Of a stretch of DNA of 64,000 nt, positions 32,801 through 47,689 are shown in pieces. Source of the stretch: Aplysia californica (taxonomy: Eukaryota > Mollusca > Gastropoda > Aplysiida > Aplysiidae). The DNA lies in assembly GCF_000002075.1 (NCBI RefSeq), contig NW_004797493.1, positions 457,022 to 521,021 on the forward strand, given 5' to 3'. Made by a program: the position numbers and the translations under genes. The notes beneath the pieces were generated by a model. The model did no database searches, was not told the origin of the DNA, and was given only the letters and a program-made list of their open reading frames with translations. Every line of letters starts with the position of its first letter. Position 1 is the first letter of the stretch.

Positions 32801-35800
32801 ACGTCTTAAGATTTTTCTTAATTGATAACAATGACATGATCGAACTGAAATGAACAAGGGTTTCAAGAACAAAAGATCCATCTTTAGGCAAAAGTGTATG
32901 TACATTAAAAAGGCTGTGGCCTGCATTCAGGACGAAATGACTCTCTGATAGAGGGCATCCAGAATGCAAACCAAGTTTTACCAAAAGTGAGGCATATCTC
33001 TAAGGGACCTGTTTCACACATGACAAGAACTCTTGTAGAAAAGGTTAAGCTATTGACTTTACATGCAGAGGATGTGAGCTTAAATCTCATTGAGAAGCAA
33101 CAACATTGCTTCTCAACGTTGCTTCTATTCTAGGAGATATCAAACACAATACGGCACTCTACTAACACTAAACACAAACACAACCCCGACAAGCAAACTG
33201 GAGGCACTCTGCCTACCAAATTGTGTTCTAAAGAGACGTAATAATCATAAATGAAATTTATATAGCTCTCAACCCCGATTAAGGTACACAGGCTCTGAGT
33301 GCTTTCCAATAGAGTACAACCTAAAACAGTAACATAAAACGTTGGGTTCTGATCCAGATTAAAAGAAAATCATTCCAAATATTCAACGTATTTATTTAAA
33401 AATAGAAATGACTTCAGCTGACATTTGAATGAATCAAAAGATTTGATCTCTCTTAAAGTACTTGGCAAAGCATTCCAGGTCTTGGGGCCTTGATATTCAA
33501 ATATGCCCTTTCACCTATTGTTTTAAGTTTCATAGATGGTAAAAGAAATTTCTTTTCGTCGGCTGATGAGCATTTAAACTGCGAGTTGGAATGTAGTCTC
33601 AACAGATTTAATAAATATGATGGCGCATTATCATTCAAGCATTTGAGACATATGGTGGCCAACTTGTACACAATTCTTTTCTCAACAGGAAGCCAGTGAA
33701 ATGTCCGTAAAAGAAGTTTAGCAGAGTCTCGCTTTCTTTTCCATAAAACGAAATGTGTAGCATTGTTTTGGACAGTCTGAAGTCTTTTAACTTTCTCCAG
33801 TGATATTCCTGATAACAATGAGTTACAATAATCAAGTCTTGATAAAGCTAAGATAGTTACATGAAACTTTCACAATAAATTCACATTATCAGGCATGCCA
33901 ATTTGTTCAAAACCCAATCAGGGACATCCTACGTCACAACATCAGATTATGTAGCAACAAACAAAGCTGCATCAAGTGGTACTAGATGTGGAGTAGTGTA
34001 TGTTATAAATATGATCTATCGAAGTGGTGGTGGCTAGAATGCCCTCTCAAATTCCTAACTGCCGAATCCAGAACAAAACTGGGACATTCAGGACAGTTGG
34101 CAAGCCTGCATTACTTATTCATTTCATGCATGGGTTTTGCTACTACATTTGACTATAAGTCACTCATGCCTTCTGCAAAGGATGAGTGACTTTGATACAA
34201 AAACAAAAGAAAGGCTAAAGCAAGGAAGACAAAATTCATTCTGAACTCAGTCCCAACCTGAGAGTATCCATAAAACATCTCCTGGATCCAGCTAACGATG
34301 TCCAGCGTGGAGGCAGAACTGACCATGGCGTAGCGGTGACCGCTGTCTGCCAGGCTGGAGGCCAGGTTGCTGGCACACATCTTGATGAGGGTGGACAGGC
34401 GGTTTGTATCTTCAAAGTCAGGACTGCAGTTGGAGGCAGAAATACAAAATCATATGTGAGGTGTGCTGACAAAATGAGTTACTTCTCAGATTTTAGGCCG
34501 ATGGAAATAGATGCGTCAAATTTATAGGTTGGGTTTTTACAATTTATTAGTATGAAACGATAAAAGACATGTAAAACTTGAAGAGAATGGGATTGGTTTA
34601 GAATTTACAAATATGTCCCTTGTGTCAATTTTTAGCTAATATCTCCATTTTTTTTATTGTGAGAAGTAACTGATTTTGTCAGCATGCCTCACATATTATA
34701 ACACTGAAAACAATGACAAAAAATTAACACATTTCTAATGATAGGCAGATGAGGAAGAAAATGTGACACTTTCTGACTAAACTATTAGTAGTTATCATCA
34801 ATGGAATATAAAAGAAATGTGCATAAACTTAGCTTTTCACGACAAGCCTCAAAATGATTCAAGTTCATGTTGTTTACTTTATGGCTGGAGCCTCAATTTA
34901 CCTGGTCTATTCAGAGACAAAAGTCTAAACTTGACTAAAAAAAAATATGTGAAAAAATACCAACTATCTTACCATTCCCCTCAACAACAAAAGGAAGTTA
35001 CCCCCCCCCCCCCCCGCACACACAAAACCCCCCTTCCCCCCAAAAAAATTTAAAAAACACAAGAAAAGCAAATCAACAACAAACAACCAACTCTTCATCT
35101 ACTAACTGTGCCCTTGTCACTGCAAATACTCACCTGTTGATGATGTTTGTCCACAGATCCATCATTTTGTTGAAGTTTTTCTCCAAGCAGTGTGAGGAAA
35201 AGAGGACAGCTCTCTGTACGCGGTTCTGGTCGGAGTGGTGAGGAATGATGAGCGGTGAGGCTGACATCCCACCAGTGTAGAGCTCTTGTTGTTGGGACAT
35301 CCACAGAAAGTCGTGCCCGCCGGCCCCGATACTAGAGAGAGAGAAGAAAAATAGACACATTTCAATTTTCCCTGGCTGTACTGTGAGTAGAACAATCAAC
35401 TGCATACTGTCCCTCAGATCTAGAGGAAAGTACAGAAAACAAACTTTCAGATTAAAACATTAATAAAAAATATTTTTCTAAAATAATAAAATTTGTTATT
35501 AGTATAACTATTAAGTTCAGATGAAAAACTTCCATTAATAAATGCTGTCAAGAACATAAAACAGAAAATGAAGGAAGCAAAAGAAAAAAAAAAAGAAAGA
35601 AAAAAAGGAAACCCAGCATCTCTTTACTAACACAAACGCTTGCTTTCCACAGAGACAACAGAGCCGAGCTGTCACCAATCAGGCTTGGTTTCATTCCCGC
35701 CAAGATTTCATCCCATCAAGGTTCCACATATTAATAAATAAATACTAACCACTTAAAACAGAAACACTCTTCACAGACTCTTATCTTGCACAACTTTTTC

Positions 35801-38800
35801 ACATTCCTGTAATCTCACCTGGTGATCACATCACAGAACAACGGGACGTAAGGCATCAGATCCTCAGAAAGCCCATCCAAGTTGGAGGCCATGCGCAAAT
35901 ATGTCACACCATTGGTAGGCTGATCACAGGTCTGGATAAATGACCAATCTGAAAGAGATTTATAACACATGAAGAAGACCAAACACTCTTATGGACACAT
36001 TTCCCTTACAAAAGTTTTAAGTTGTTCGAAAATGAAAGCTTTGCTTTTTGAGTCCCATTGACAAACATTATGTTTCAGTTATGGACAGGAACAAAAGACT
36101 ACTAACAAATGGGAGACCCATCCCCATTCCAACTCCCAATCCCCAAGACACTCATTCTACTCCAAGTCATTTTCTGTTTCACGCTATGGAAATATCCAAC
36201 CAACCACATATTTAAAATACAATCTTCAGCACCTACATTTGATGAGCATAATATGAAAATGTACAGGAAACTACACAAGGCTTCACAACTTTCAGCACAT
36301 GTTTCTACCTGACAACATTATCAAACCTTTTTCATGCTATACATCCTACCAAACAGTTATTATCCCACAAGAGAACGCAGCCATTGCAGAGACTTACCAG
36401 CTTGTGTGATTTCAATTTTTTCATTTTTGATGCTACTGTCCAGATCGGCAACCTTAATGGAGGGCAGACAGGACAGATCTTCCTGTAGCTCTTGTTTACT
36501 TTCCAGCTCAGCACCTGGTATATTCCAAGCAAAAAACAACAACAAATAAAGCATGCTTTTGTTACTTGGAACAAGCCAATTAGTGAAGACAAAACTGTCA
36601 ACTGTAAATAACCTGTTGAAGAGAACCAGCTCAGATCCTAATATTTAGTAAACTCATTACATTGGCGTAAAATAAGGGGAAGGGGGGGGAGGGGAGAGGT
36701 TCGCAGTGGCTTAACTCACTCAACTCTAGGCCTAGACTTCCGGGTTGTCAGCTCTCCCTAGAGGTTTTAACTACTTTTTGAATTTTTTTTTTAAAAACCC
36801 CTAAATTTTATCACATCCTACCAAAATTTTATACACCTTTTATTAAAACCTTTATTTGTGTGTATTGAAAATTTGAAGGCAAAACATATCATAGTTTTTA
36901 TGCAATATTCCGTGGAAAAAGGTCTATATACATACAGAACAGAGTCAAAAAGATTTTAAAAAACAAAGAAAGGAAGTTCATTCAAATTTCGCACCCCCTC
37001 ACATGGTTCACGAATATAGCTTTCTTTTTTCTAAATTTGGGCTTGCACATATGGTCATAGTCTGTTTCAAATGAAAAATGGTTACTCTTCCAATCAAGCT
37101 ATAGTCTGCTTCACATAAAAGTAGTGTTTTCGTTCACAAGAGCGAAATTTTCCACACTAATACTGTCGGCGTTAGGGTTGGAGCGTTTGCGCGCATACCG
37201 ATATTATCGGCGCTAGGGCTGAGTGAGTAAAAACAATCAACTGAGATATAACCATTTTTCAAATTCATCATAAAATTAAAAAAATAATAAAATTTAAAAA
37301 AATTAAAAAAGAAACTAATATGCTAGCAAGGGCATTGATAAGAAGATCAGTTTCTGACCACATAAACAAGACAAAATACAAGGACAGGGTCTGAACAACA
37401 TTTTTATACCTGTAAGCAGAACATGCTCCTCTGTATAGGAAAGCATGCCATTACCGGCAAGACTTTCAACACCTTTAGACTCTAAAGCATAAGCAGTTGC
37501 TCTATCACACTCTCTCTCTTGCCCTTTTTAACTCCCAGTGGAGCACAGGCCATGAACAACATTTCTCCAGCTCCGGTGCATCCTTTTCTAGCTGTTTCCA
37601 TGGCTCTATAACGCATGGGTTATAAAATGTTACACAAGACTCAATGCCAAATCTCTTTTCCCTTGAGGTCTGTTTCATGCATCAACACATACTATCACAC
37701 TACAATCATGCTTGTGCAAATGAACCTCTGACACAATAGGCAACTCTGGATGATCAAAATGTAAGAACACAATACCTCTGTCCAGAATAAGTTTCATGTC
37801 ATCCTCATTCAGCGCCGAAACCAGATTGTCAAGTCTGTCTTTTTCTTCAGCATCCCTTTCCTCAGCCACAGAACTGTCTGGACTCATAGTCAGGGTCAAT
37901 CTGTGAGGGTTATCCTGCAAACAGAGAGCAAGGATATTTTCTTATCTCTACCTTCATGGCAGATATGACTCATTTCCCCCCTTATTTTACTGCCTTAAAG
38001 AATTTTGAATTACAAGAACGTGAATATAGAACTCATAAAACTTACTTAGTTGGCAAAAATAAGATGATACCTCACTCATACCTGTACTTTATAATATTAT
38101 CTATCTTTAGAATGGCATATACGCAATGAAAATTTCCAAAATCAACTGAAGAAGGAAACAAAGAACAAAGCATGCAATACATTTTACAAATACTTTCTTA
38201 ACTGTTTATAGTGATTAACTAAAAAATAAACTGCCTACATTGAGAAAAAGAAAAGCTGATCACATCTCTGGGCTAAAAAGAATAGGCAAAGACGACATCC
38301 GCAAATCATAGTTGTCACTACTATTAATTCACCTTAAGGTATTTTTGCACTCGTTCTTGCAGCATTTTAGGATTTTTCTTGAGCTCGGCACGGAAACTCT
38401 CCACCAGCCTGTTGTGCTGCAGCATCTGGATAGGATCTCCGTCATGGTTCCATGCACTGGCCAAACCCTAGGGAAACATTGTACCTGGATTTAGCTATAG
38501 GAGAAGATATATAGGCCAACAGCTGTAGAAGTATGGTCTGTGACATTTGCACAAGACACAACACAGAACAAAGGCATAAAAACGTGAGAATGGATGCGTC
38601 ATGAAAGTTGAAAAATTGCTTGCCCTCTGATCGCTCTTCTGCATACTCTAATTTTTAAAAAAACATAATTCTAGTTGAACCGTTAAGGCAAGAAATGTAT
38701 TTGCATAATTACTGGAGCTTAAAAATTGGACTCCTAAATTTGTGTTTTATAAAGGGGAAAGTAATGTTGCTTTTAAAAGACATAAGCACGTAAGCAGTTC

Positions 38801-41800
38801 TTGCATCTTCATTTTATAATTTCTTTTAATGAAGAATCAATAAATAAAATCTATTTCATCAGACATGAAACTCTTTTTTGTTTGCCTTCCCCTGCTAGAA
38901 CTCACATCTATGGGTTCACCAAACAACATCAGCATACATGACGAACATGAACATTTTTTCCAATAAAAGTTTAGAACCTCATGTCTTTAAGGTACTAACA
39001 ACTTTCATCATTTCCACAGGCAAGCACCACTTCAAGTGTGGGTTTAAAACTAATTTCTAATTTTTCCTAACTTTAAAACTGCCATGGCCTTTTTTAATGC
39101 AAGTACTAGACATATGGAACCTTCAAGCTTTCATTAACCCTAGGATATGGGTAGTATTTTTTATACACACCAAAAATCCACAGAAAAAAAATCACAAGAA
39201 CATGAAATTTGAACTAAGCTTGTTGAGATTAGAGGCGAGCAGCCCAAAAATTCACATGGAAATCAAACGTAAAGAGGAACTTGGTTGTACAAGTGAAACT
39301 TACCACTGTCAAATTGAAGCCAAAGTTGCTGGTCTCATGCTTCTGTCCCAACTCAATCCTGTGCAGCAAGGCATCTATGCGAGTTTTTTCAAATCCTTCC
39401 CTGTTTGAGTAAAGTGAAATGCATCGACATGATAAAGGTCATTTACTACTCAGAAAAAGCAAAACAGATAGACAGAAACAATGGCATAGTAGTAACAAAA
39501 TAGGTTTAACCAGTAGCCCCCTATAAGCCACCTGCTTTAGGAATGAATGCAGTGTGATTGTTCATCTGATATTTTATATTTATTAGTTTGATAGTTTGAA
39601 AGAAACAGAAGCATATCAACTCAATAAAAGTCTTTTAGTTCTTAGTAAAAGCAGGACAAACACACAACGTCCAACACAAACCTAGAGGCACACAGTCATT
39701 TTATCTCAACCTACGCACACACTCAATACCATCACTAGCAACTGATACGAGATCCAAGCACACTCAAACTGAAGTTAACCATATGGCGATAAAATGAACA
39801 AATAATGTGAGTCCTGTTTTTTAATACGGTGAGCTGAAGGACAAAATATTGTTATGGTGAAAATGTATGAGCATAAGTGGGGGCGTATTTAAGTATATTG
39901 CATTATTATGTATATTTTACTTACTTTAGTTTTATTTTTTCATCCTCTGTTGCCATCTAAGCATCGAGGGGAGATACAGTTTTCTATGGTAGGCTAACTC
40001 CGCAGTTCTTTCAGTTGTGATATTTTATTTTCTCAAGGTTTCCTTGACACTCTCAATCCACCTTTTGCATGGCCTTCCTCTTCATTTATAGCCTGAGTCC
40101 TTGGTGTTGTTAGCTCTTGAGGCAGGCTGGCCAGGTGATATACGTAACAGGTGGCCAAACCATTTTACATGTGTTCTCTGTCTTTCTATGTAATGCAGAC
40201 TAGGGCTGGGTCACCAGCGCGAGAACGGAACTGAATCGCCACTCTTTCCTGCGGAACGTGATTCACGATTCACTTCAGCGGAACGCGGAACAGTATCGCC
40301 AAACGATTCCCGATTCACTCCCCTGTCTCTGTCATCACCTTGTGGCTTGTTTAACCTACTGCTGAGTCGAGTCATGAGCGCAAGAACGGAACGGAACACT
40401 TAGTATGGCTCCCCTTATTTTACAAAAGATGGTATAGTCCAACCCCCCTATTAAAACAAAATGAACGGGGTCCAACCAATAGACAGAAGGAATTTTATGG
40501 AGCCATTGTTTTAGGGAATGGTGGGGTTGGGGGGGGGGGGGGGTGTGGAATTTATGGGGGTCACTAATTGAGGTCAGTTGATAGAGCAGCGCAATAATGG
40601 GTGTGGGGCAGAGAGGATGGTGGAACAACAAGAGTGGGACTTGCGCTCGCCAAGAGGCGTTGATATGACACTGTTCCGTTTCAGTCAGTGTTCCGCCACA
40701 GCTCCACGAGCGCTCGCGTACTCGCGATTCATTGAAGCCGACTGAATCGCGAATCGCCACTCTCAAATTTGACGAGCAGGATCCAGCCCTAATGCAGACA
40801 GGACTCAGTGCCGATAGCTGCTCTTACTTCTTCATTTCTCTGCATGTCTCGTCTTGTGATGTTAAGGGTTTTGCGGAGACATTTTATTTCTCCTGCAGTG
40901 ATTTTGCTTTCATGGGTTTTACTTTATGTCCAGGTCTGGCACTGGTAACAAAATGTTGGTATGAATATTGAGGTGACAAGCTGTCTCTTTGTGTTCATGG
41001 AGATGTTTGGATGGGATAGGAGGGGTACGAGCTAGAGCCAAATGAAAAAATTCGTATAAAGCACCTTTCCCAAGGACACAATGTCAGACCGAGCCTTGAA
41101 CCCCCAAATCTGCAATCACACAATTATGAGTCGGGTAGCATAACTACCAGACTTATTGACTCCACCAAAGCAGGTTCTTGCCCTGTGACATATATGGGAA
41201 ATCCAGAATAGCCAAATATCACACACATTTTTAAAAAGCCGACACACCAAGAGTATACATACTTAATAACTTTGTCGATGGTATCTTCAATAATCTTGAG
41301 AACTTCATCAACAGCATCTGCCCTTATATTGAGAAGGCCGACAGAAAATATTGCCTCCCTTGTGCTATTGTGGTACCTGTGTGGAAACAAAATATAGGCT
41401 GTGATTAGTCCTCTCATTGTACCCAGAGATTTGACAGGGTATTCTAATAATTACACGCTATAGGCTTGAGAATGAAAGTAATAATGTCGGCAAGTTGCTC
41501 AAATGTTCTAAGCTCAGAAAGTCTAATTTGTCAGGAGAGAAAAAAAATAGGTTTCATTGTTTTAAACATTGTACGTGGGTGGTTGGCGGGTGCTCTGGTG
41601 TGGTTTGTTCCTTTCCAATAAAAAATCTATCATCTTTATATCCCCTCCTTCTTTTTTTTGTGTTCGTGACACTCTTGTAACACCTCTAATGTTAGGCATT
41701 TACATGACCTTATTGGGTTGCAAGTGCCGTAAAACTCTTACTAAAACTAAACACTGTACTCATATCATGTATTTTTTGGAGCATTTTTGAACATTTAGAA

Positions 41801-44800
41801 TATGGAAATTTACCAGAATATTACTCTTGCATATATGCAACTGATACCTCAGAAAAAGAAACTGCAATAATAATCAATCAAAAAATTTTGGGCTTATTAT
41901 ATATCTGAACAGTTAGTCGACAATATGCTCCACTGGATCCATTACAATTAAGAGACTCAGTGGAAAAACAATCAAATAATTTTATTTAGAAAAACCTTTA
42001 CTTTAAAGGAAAGAAATTCGTAGTGCTCTCTTACCCTGTTGTAGGAGCATAGTCACTGCCAATGTTTGACTCCAGTAGGGAACGGTAAAATGGCGCTGTC
42101 TCCCCCTCCACAAGAAGATAGCCCACGACACTGTTCACAAATGACTCGTAGGAGTCTGTGATGCTGCAAGAGAACATGCACGAGAAGAGTGAGATACAAA
42201 ACATATCTAAGACTTTTGATACTTGACTCAGGCATTGCCATCAACAGACACAACCAAGTAATGAATACACTTGGTGGTTTAAGTTATAAAACAGAAAAAG
42301 AAACATACACAAAACTGACAATGCTGCCAATTACTTCGGCAGCAGGAAATACAGTAGGAGAAATAAATATTGAAATAAAACGACAGTTAAATCACATCTG
42401 TCAGCTAAACTACCCAACAGATTTTACAACTTTACGAGAACAATAATCCCGAGAGAGCAAGTATTAATAAGACACAAGTGTGAGCTTGAGAGAAGAGTCT
42501 TGACTGAAAACTGGTTGCCACAATAACAGGCTTTTCTATTTCACCCAAAATTTTGAGGAAAATATATTTCATAATTACAGAAAAGGCTTTTGAGAGATAT
42601 TATCTCACCATTCACAGGTAGAGGTTCAATCACAAAAGTAAATTTAGATAAAACGGACAGAGAAGTATGTCAGGATAGCATAATAATCAGACAGAACTGA
42701 CAAATTTCTAACCCCCGTACAATTATCTCACATCTCTGAAAGCTTGAATTCAGACCAAAACCCACATTTCTACTTTACATGTTGGTGACTTACTCAGACA
42801 ACAGGTAGTTGACAGACACCGTGGTTTGTTTCTCTGGATCAGCAGCCATTGGGTCAGGAACACACTTGATGGACTTGGACCTCTGACAGAAATATACCAA
42901 AAATAAGCCACACTTAGTCCTGCCATGATTATGTGATGTTTTTCTTTGTTTGTGACATTTTTCTTTTATGAATGTGTTACCTCCTATTGCTATGAAAGCT
43001 TTCATATTGTAATTTCCAGTGTGATAGTCAACTCATTCAGTATGTGTGTCTGCGTGTTGAAAAAGCGTTTTAATCCGAAACTTCAAAATGTATATATCTC
43101 GAGACAAGAATTTTAATACAACCTCTTGGTGATTTTTCAGTCTCCAAAGGTAAATCAATGCACAGCAAGACTACAATTCTGTTCAATAAATCAAAGTATT
43201 AATAAAACAGACAACTAGGTAACATGAGCTCTACAAATTCAAAAATGCACTTTGTCTGTATTGATTATCTTTTTGGCTGCAACGCTGCCACAAAAAGCAA
43301 GTGGTGAAACAAGGAAACACGGTCTAAAAATGAAAAAGTAGAAGCTTTTTTTGGTCTCAGCATGATTCTTTTTTAAAAGTCTGTATTAGAGAGTACTCCA
43401 CATTTCTCTGAACATTCTACACCACTACACTGACTCAAGTGATTCATCTTAGAGTAACCTATGTTTTTCTGCATTCCAGTGTTATATTTCAAGAACACAA
43501 ATGGAATAATACATTTTTTTTTTCCTTCTCATTTATGGAGTGTCAAAACTTTTATGGATCTGACCAAACTAAACAACCCAACAGACCAAATAGATGTTTT
43601 GGGTACTTACAGGCTCATCCCATCTTGCCTCCGCAGGAACTTGAGTCTTGGTAGTAATTTTGTCAAACTTTTCCAGATTGGAGTTTATGAATTCTAAGTG
43701 TTCTTCCAGTGGCAAATTGCCGTAAGTAAAAAATCTGTGGGGAAAAAAAAACAACATAAAAATTATTTTGTCTGGCAATAAAGAGCTTTGCTTGTCATGG
43801 TTAGAAAATAGAAACATTGTTTCATACTGCATATAAAAGTGTTCTTCCAAAGGCAAGTGGCCGTTAGTAAAAAATCTGTGGGGAAAAAAAAGCATAAACA
43901 ATATTTTGTCTGGCAATAAAGAGCTTCGGTTGTCATGGTTAGAAAATAGAAACATTGTTTCATACTGCATATTATAAAAGATGAATACAAAACCAAACTT
44001 TCTTAAACTTTTGTTCTTTCTAACACTGATGAGAACGTTCTTCAATGTACAAGCTTCCTAGAAGGTATGCTTTCAGTTCATGAACGGAAATTTCAAAACA
44101 AAACAGTAAGTCATTCATGATCAATAATTTATAATTTTCAGTGCACTTAGTACTCCCAAGTGTTGGACAGAATGGCAAGGGCTGTCATGCCCCTCTAGAC
44201 TTTTAATTAGCTGTGAAAGACAATAAAATCCACAAACCATTGTGAAATCATTCAATGTCTTAAAGAAACCAGCCTATTTCCTAACTTCAAAGAGCCTTCA
44301 GAATTGTACTTCTTCAATATTTAGACCTGCATGTGAGCCTCAACCAGATTGTCTGAAAATTTTGCGCAGAGAGAGGTCAGCTGATGAGTCAAAGATTCTA
44401 AATAAATAGTTCATGCACCTGATGAAATGCGTTTTACCAACATTAATATTACAGCACAACCTATAATAGGGTTTGACACAATAGAATTGGAATATGAATC
44501 CTCCATTGAGTCGATTGAGGTCTATAATGATCTATAACTCTAGATCTAGATCTAGAACAAGTAAGTCGGACTCAATCTAAGAATGAATCCACATGAACAG
44601 TCAACAAACGAAATTCAAAATGGCCGCTCTAGCACGAAACTGAAAGTAGATAATTTAGGTCGTCGTCCTTTTTCGTATTCGTATTTCTACTCAGGTTCCG
44701 ACAATTATGTCGGAAACACCGACGTCGGTGGTCGGCACGAAAACGAAAGTGCCGACAAAGCCGACGGGAGAGAAAGGGGGCGCTGGCACTCGGCCAGGCC

Positions 44801-47649
44801 TCGCACTTCGCACATTGACTTATACAGTGTACAGGTGGGCCTAGCGATAGCATCGGCTGGCTCGCGTGTGGGGTCGCAATTGTCGGATTTCAGACGATTG
44901 TCGGCAAACATGCAGGTCTAAATATTATAAACCCAAAGCACTCAAAATGGTCAACCCAGAGTTAGCTGAAAATTCAACTTACTCAAGTACCACTTCGGGC
45001 ACCTGTGGTATAAAAGCTTCGCTATAGTTGTCAAAAATGGTTGCTTTCCTCTTCTTGGAGTGATGTCGAACTACACACAAATAAAGTCGCTTTAAAGATA
45101 GAACATTAGACCCTTTAAGTGGGTGGTTGGCGGGTGCTCTGGTGTGGTCTGCTCCTTCTTTCCTATCAAACATCTATCGTCCTTATCTCTCCTCCTTCTT
45201 TTTTTGTGTTTGTTACTCTCTTGTAACACCTCTAATCTTCGGCACTTATATGACCTTATTGTGTTGCAAGTACCGTAAAACTCTTACTAAAACAAAAAAA
45301 ACCTAAAAGACCCATTAACTTGAAGTTGAAGCTGAGAGGAAATTCAAGTACAGATACGGAAAATTAAGACACCGCTATCTGGACTGAATCTTGACCTTAT
45401 GCATGCTGGTTTAGCATTAAAATAAAAACTTTGTATTATAAAACAGTATAATTTTGAGACAAGAAGAAAAAAGGAAACGAGATAAGAAGAGAACTCACTT
45501 TGCATTACTGGGGTGATAGTGCGTGGCGTGGAACTGCTTCAGCTGCTCATACGTCAGCTCTGGGATGTGGGCAGGGTCACCTCCAGACACAACACCATAC
45601 GTGTGGCTAGGAAGAAGGGAGTTAAGGGCTTCCTGCATGTATGTGCTTTGTGGATTGGACTGAGGAGGCATAGATGTAAGTAGAAATATTCATTATAGGA
45701 AAACAAAAGTAAAAAGTAAGGATATTTAACTATGAAAATACCATTGAAACAATAATTTTTAAAGAAATCTTGACTTCGCAATAGCTAGAGACAAAATAGG
45801 CTTTGAAAAACAGCACAAATATTCAAAAATAAAATACACAACATAAAAAAACTTATTCCATGAAATGTTAAAAACATCGATGTCAAGAGACAAATTAGAA
45901 ACATGAGAACAGATTCAAAAACTGATTTCTAGACTGACTCTGTTAGTGTTAATATTACAGAGAAAGCCTAAGATTTCAATTCTATAACCAAACACATTAC
46001 CTCAATAATAAATGGGACAAGAGCTAAAAAGTAAACCAATAAAAGAAAAATGACAAATATCTTTTGAATGTCAGCTAATTTACTTACACGATCTACTTAC
46101 CTAAAGTATAGTACACAAAAAAGCAAGTCATATAAACTAGCAAGACAGTTTCTGCAATCTCTCTAATCAACACAAGTTAATCAAACAGTACTGTAACATT
46201 TGACATATTAGTTTTTAAAACAGAAACCAAGCTAAAACTGGTGAGATGCTCACAAATACTCCTTTCATCTCATTGTAGACTACGCCCTTGAAGATGACTG
46301 GTGTAGAAGGGTCAGTAGCTTGTGAGTGCTCCAGTCTCCAGCCCTCCTGACTGATAGAATGCAGAAAATCAAGCATGATTAATTATCATTGAACTTCTAC
46401 ATTACACTGAATGATTTCTGCCGAGAAGAGAAAGCTGAATAAATTTCACAAGCTAAGAAATAAAACTAACAACCTTTTCCTTGGCTTGTGTAGTTTTTCC
46501 ATTCAAAGTAATCAATTACTGCAAAGGTAAGTCTTTATCAGTATGTTTGTATTCTTAACAAGGTCACTTCAAAATTTGAATTTCATGTTTTTCCCCGTCA
46601 CACAGAGGAGGCTCCCTTCACAATGATTCCAAACCATTTTAAGCAAATGTTTGTAGCTCTTATTACTTGGAATAGGCACCAGAAAAAAAAAGGATTAGGA
46701 CTTCAAAAAAACCCGCTCATTTAACTGACAATCTCCATGAACGTATAAATCATGATGAGCAAAGAGAGAATAAGTTTGATTCTTAATTCCTGCTGCCTTG
46801 ATTTTTATCCCAGAATATGGACTACATTGGGTTTATTGGCGCTCATATGACCTTATGCAGTTGCGAGTGCCGTAAAACCTCTACTAAAACCAAAAAAACC
46901 CAATGGATTATAAACAAAGCTTTTAGATTATCAACATTTACCAAGATGATTAACAAAAATGTATACAATCACAGGCTATAGGAGCAATTCTCAAGTACAG
47001 TGCCACAGACAACTCACCAAAAATCCAGCTCCCTTATCAGGGGAAAGAAAGCAGCATCCATATACACGGACATTAAATTTTTGAAGTCTTGCTCATTTTG
47101 ACTGGAAAAAGGGTACATTGTCCAGTCATAAGCTGAAACGAGTAAAAGTGAGCATTTTAATAAAAGCCAGTTTTTAAGATGACACTAAAATCTTTTCAAA
47201 CTCAACCTTTACCATCAAAAAGAGAAACAGGAATTAATAAGAATGAGACGGGAAATGCGAAATAAACAATCCAAAATCCACACTTAAACCAATTTCTTTC
47301 TCAACTGACATTTACATTTTACATTGTTTAAACTTAAATATTTAAAACCAACTTTACAATTTTTTTTAAATAAAATATTTTAACTGATCAGTGTATCTGA
47401 AAAGACCAATATTTTTCAGCTTTCTGTCTCACTTTAACAAATTTCAAACCAGATAGAAAAGGAAAATAAATTGTCCAAAAGCTAACTAACCTGTGAGGGC
47501 ATTCATAAAGGTGGCCATGGACCGACTGAGCATCTTGAAGAAAGGATCACGAACTGGGAACCGCTCCGAACCACACAATACAGTGTGCTCTAGGATGTGA
47601 GGCACACCAGTGCTGTCCATGGGTGTTGTCCTGAATGTCACACTGCAGT

Positions 47650-47689
<40 letters not shown>

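Noticed and set aside
33453-33818. 121-residue minus-strand ORF as a host gene
   Set aside because: Its motifs are those of a LINE reverse transcriptase C-terminus, and it lies between PITRM1 exons.
43837-43979. Second copy of the PITRM1 exon 8 start as a genuine mutually exclusive exon
   Set aside because: Only the first ~39 nt of the exon are duplicated, with no matching donor; kept as a decoy acceptor instead.
44979-45173. Minus-strand open frame in PITRM1 intron 7 as an extra exon
   Set aside because: Exons 7 and 8 join in phase and match the family without it; part of the frame is antisense SINE sequence.
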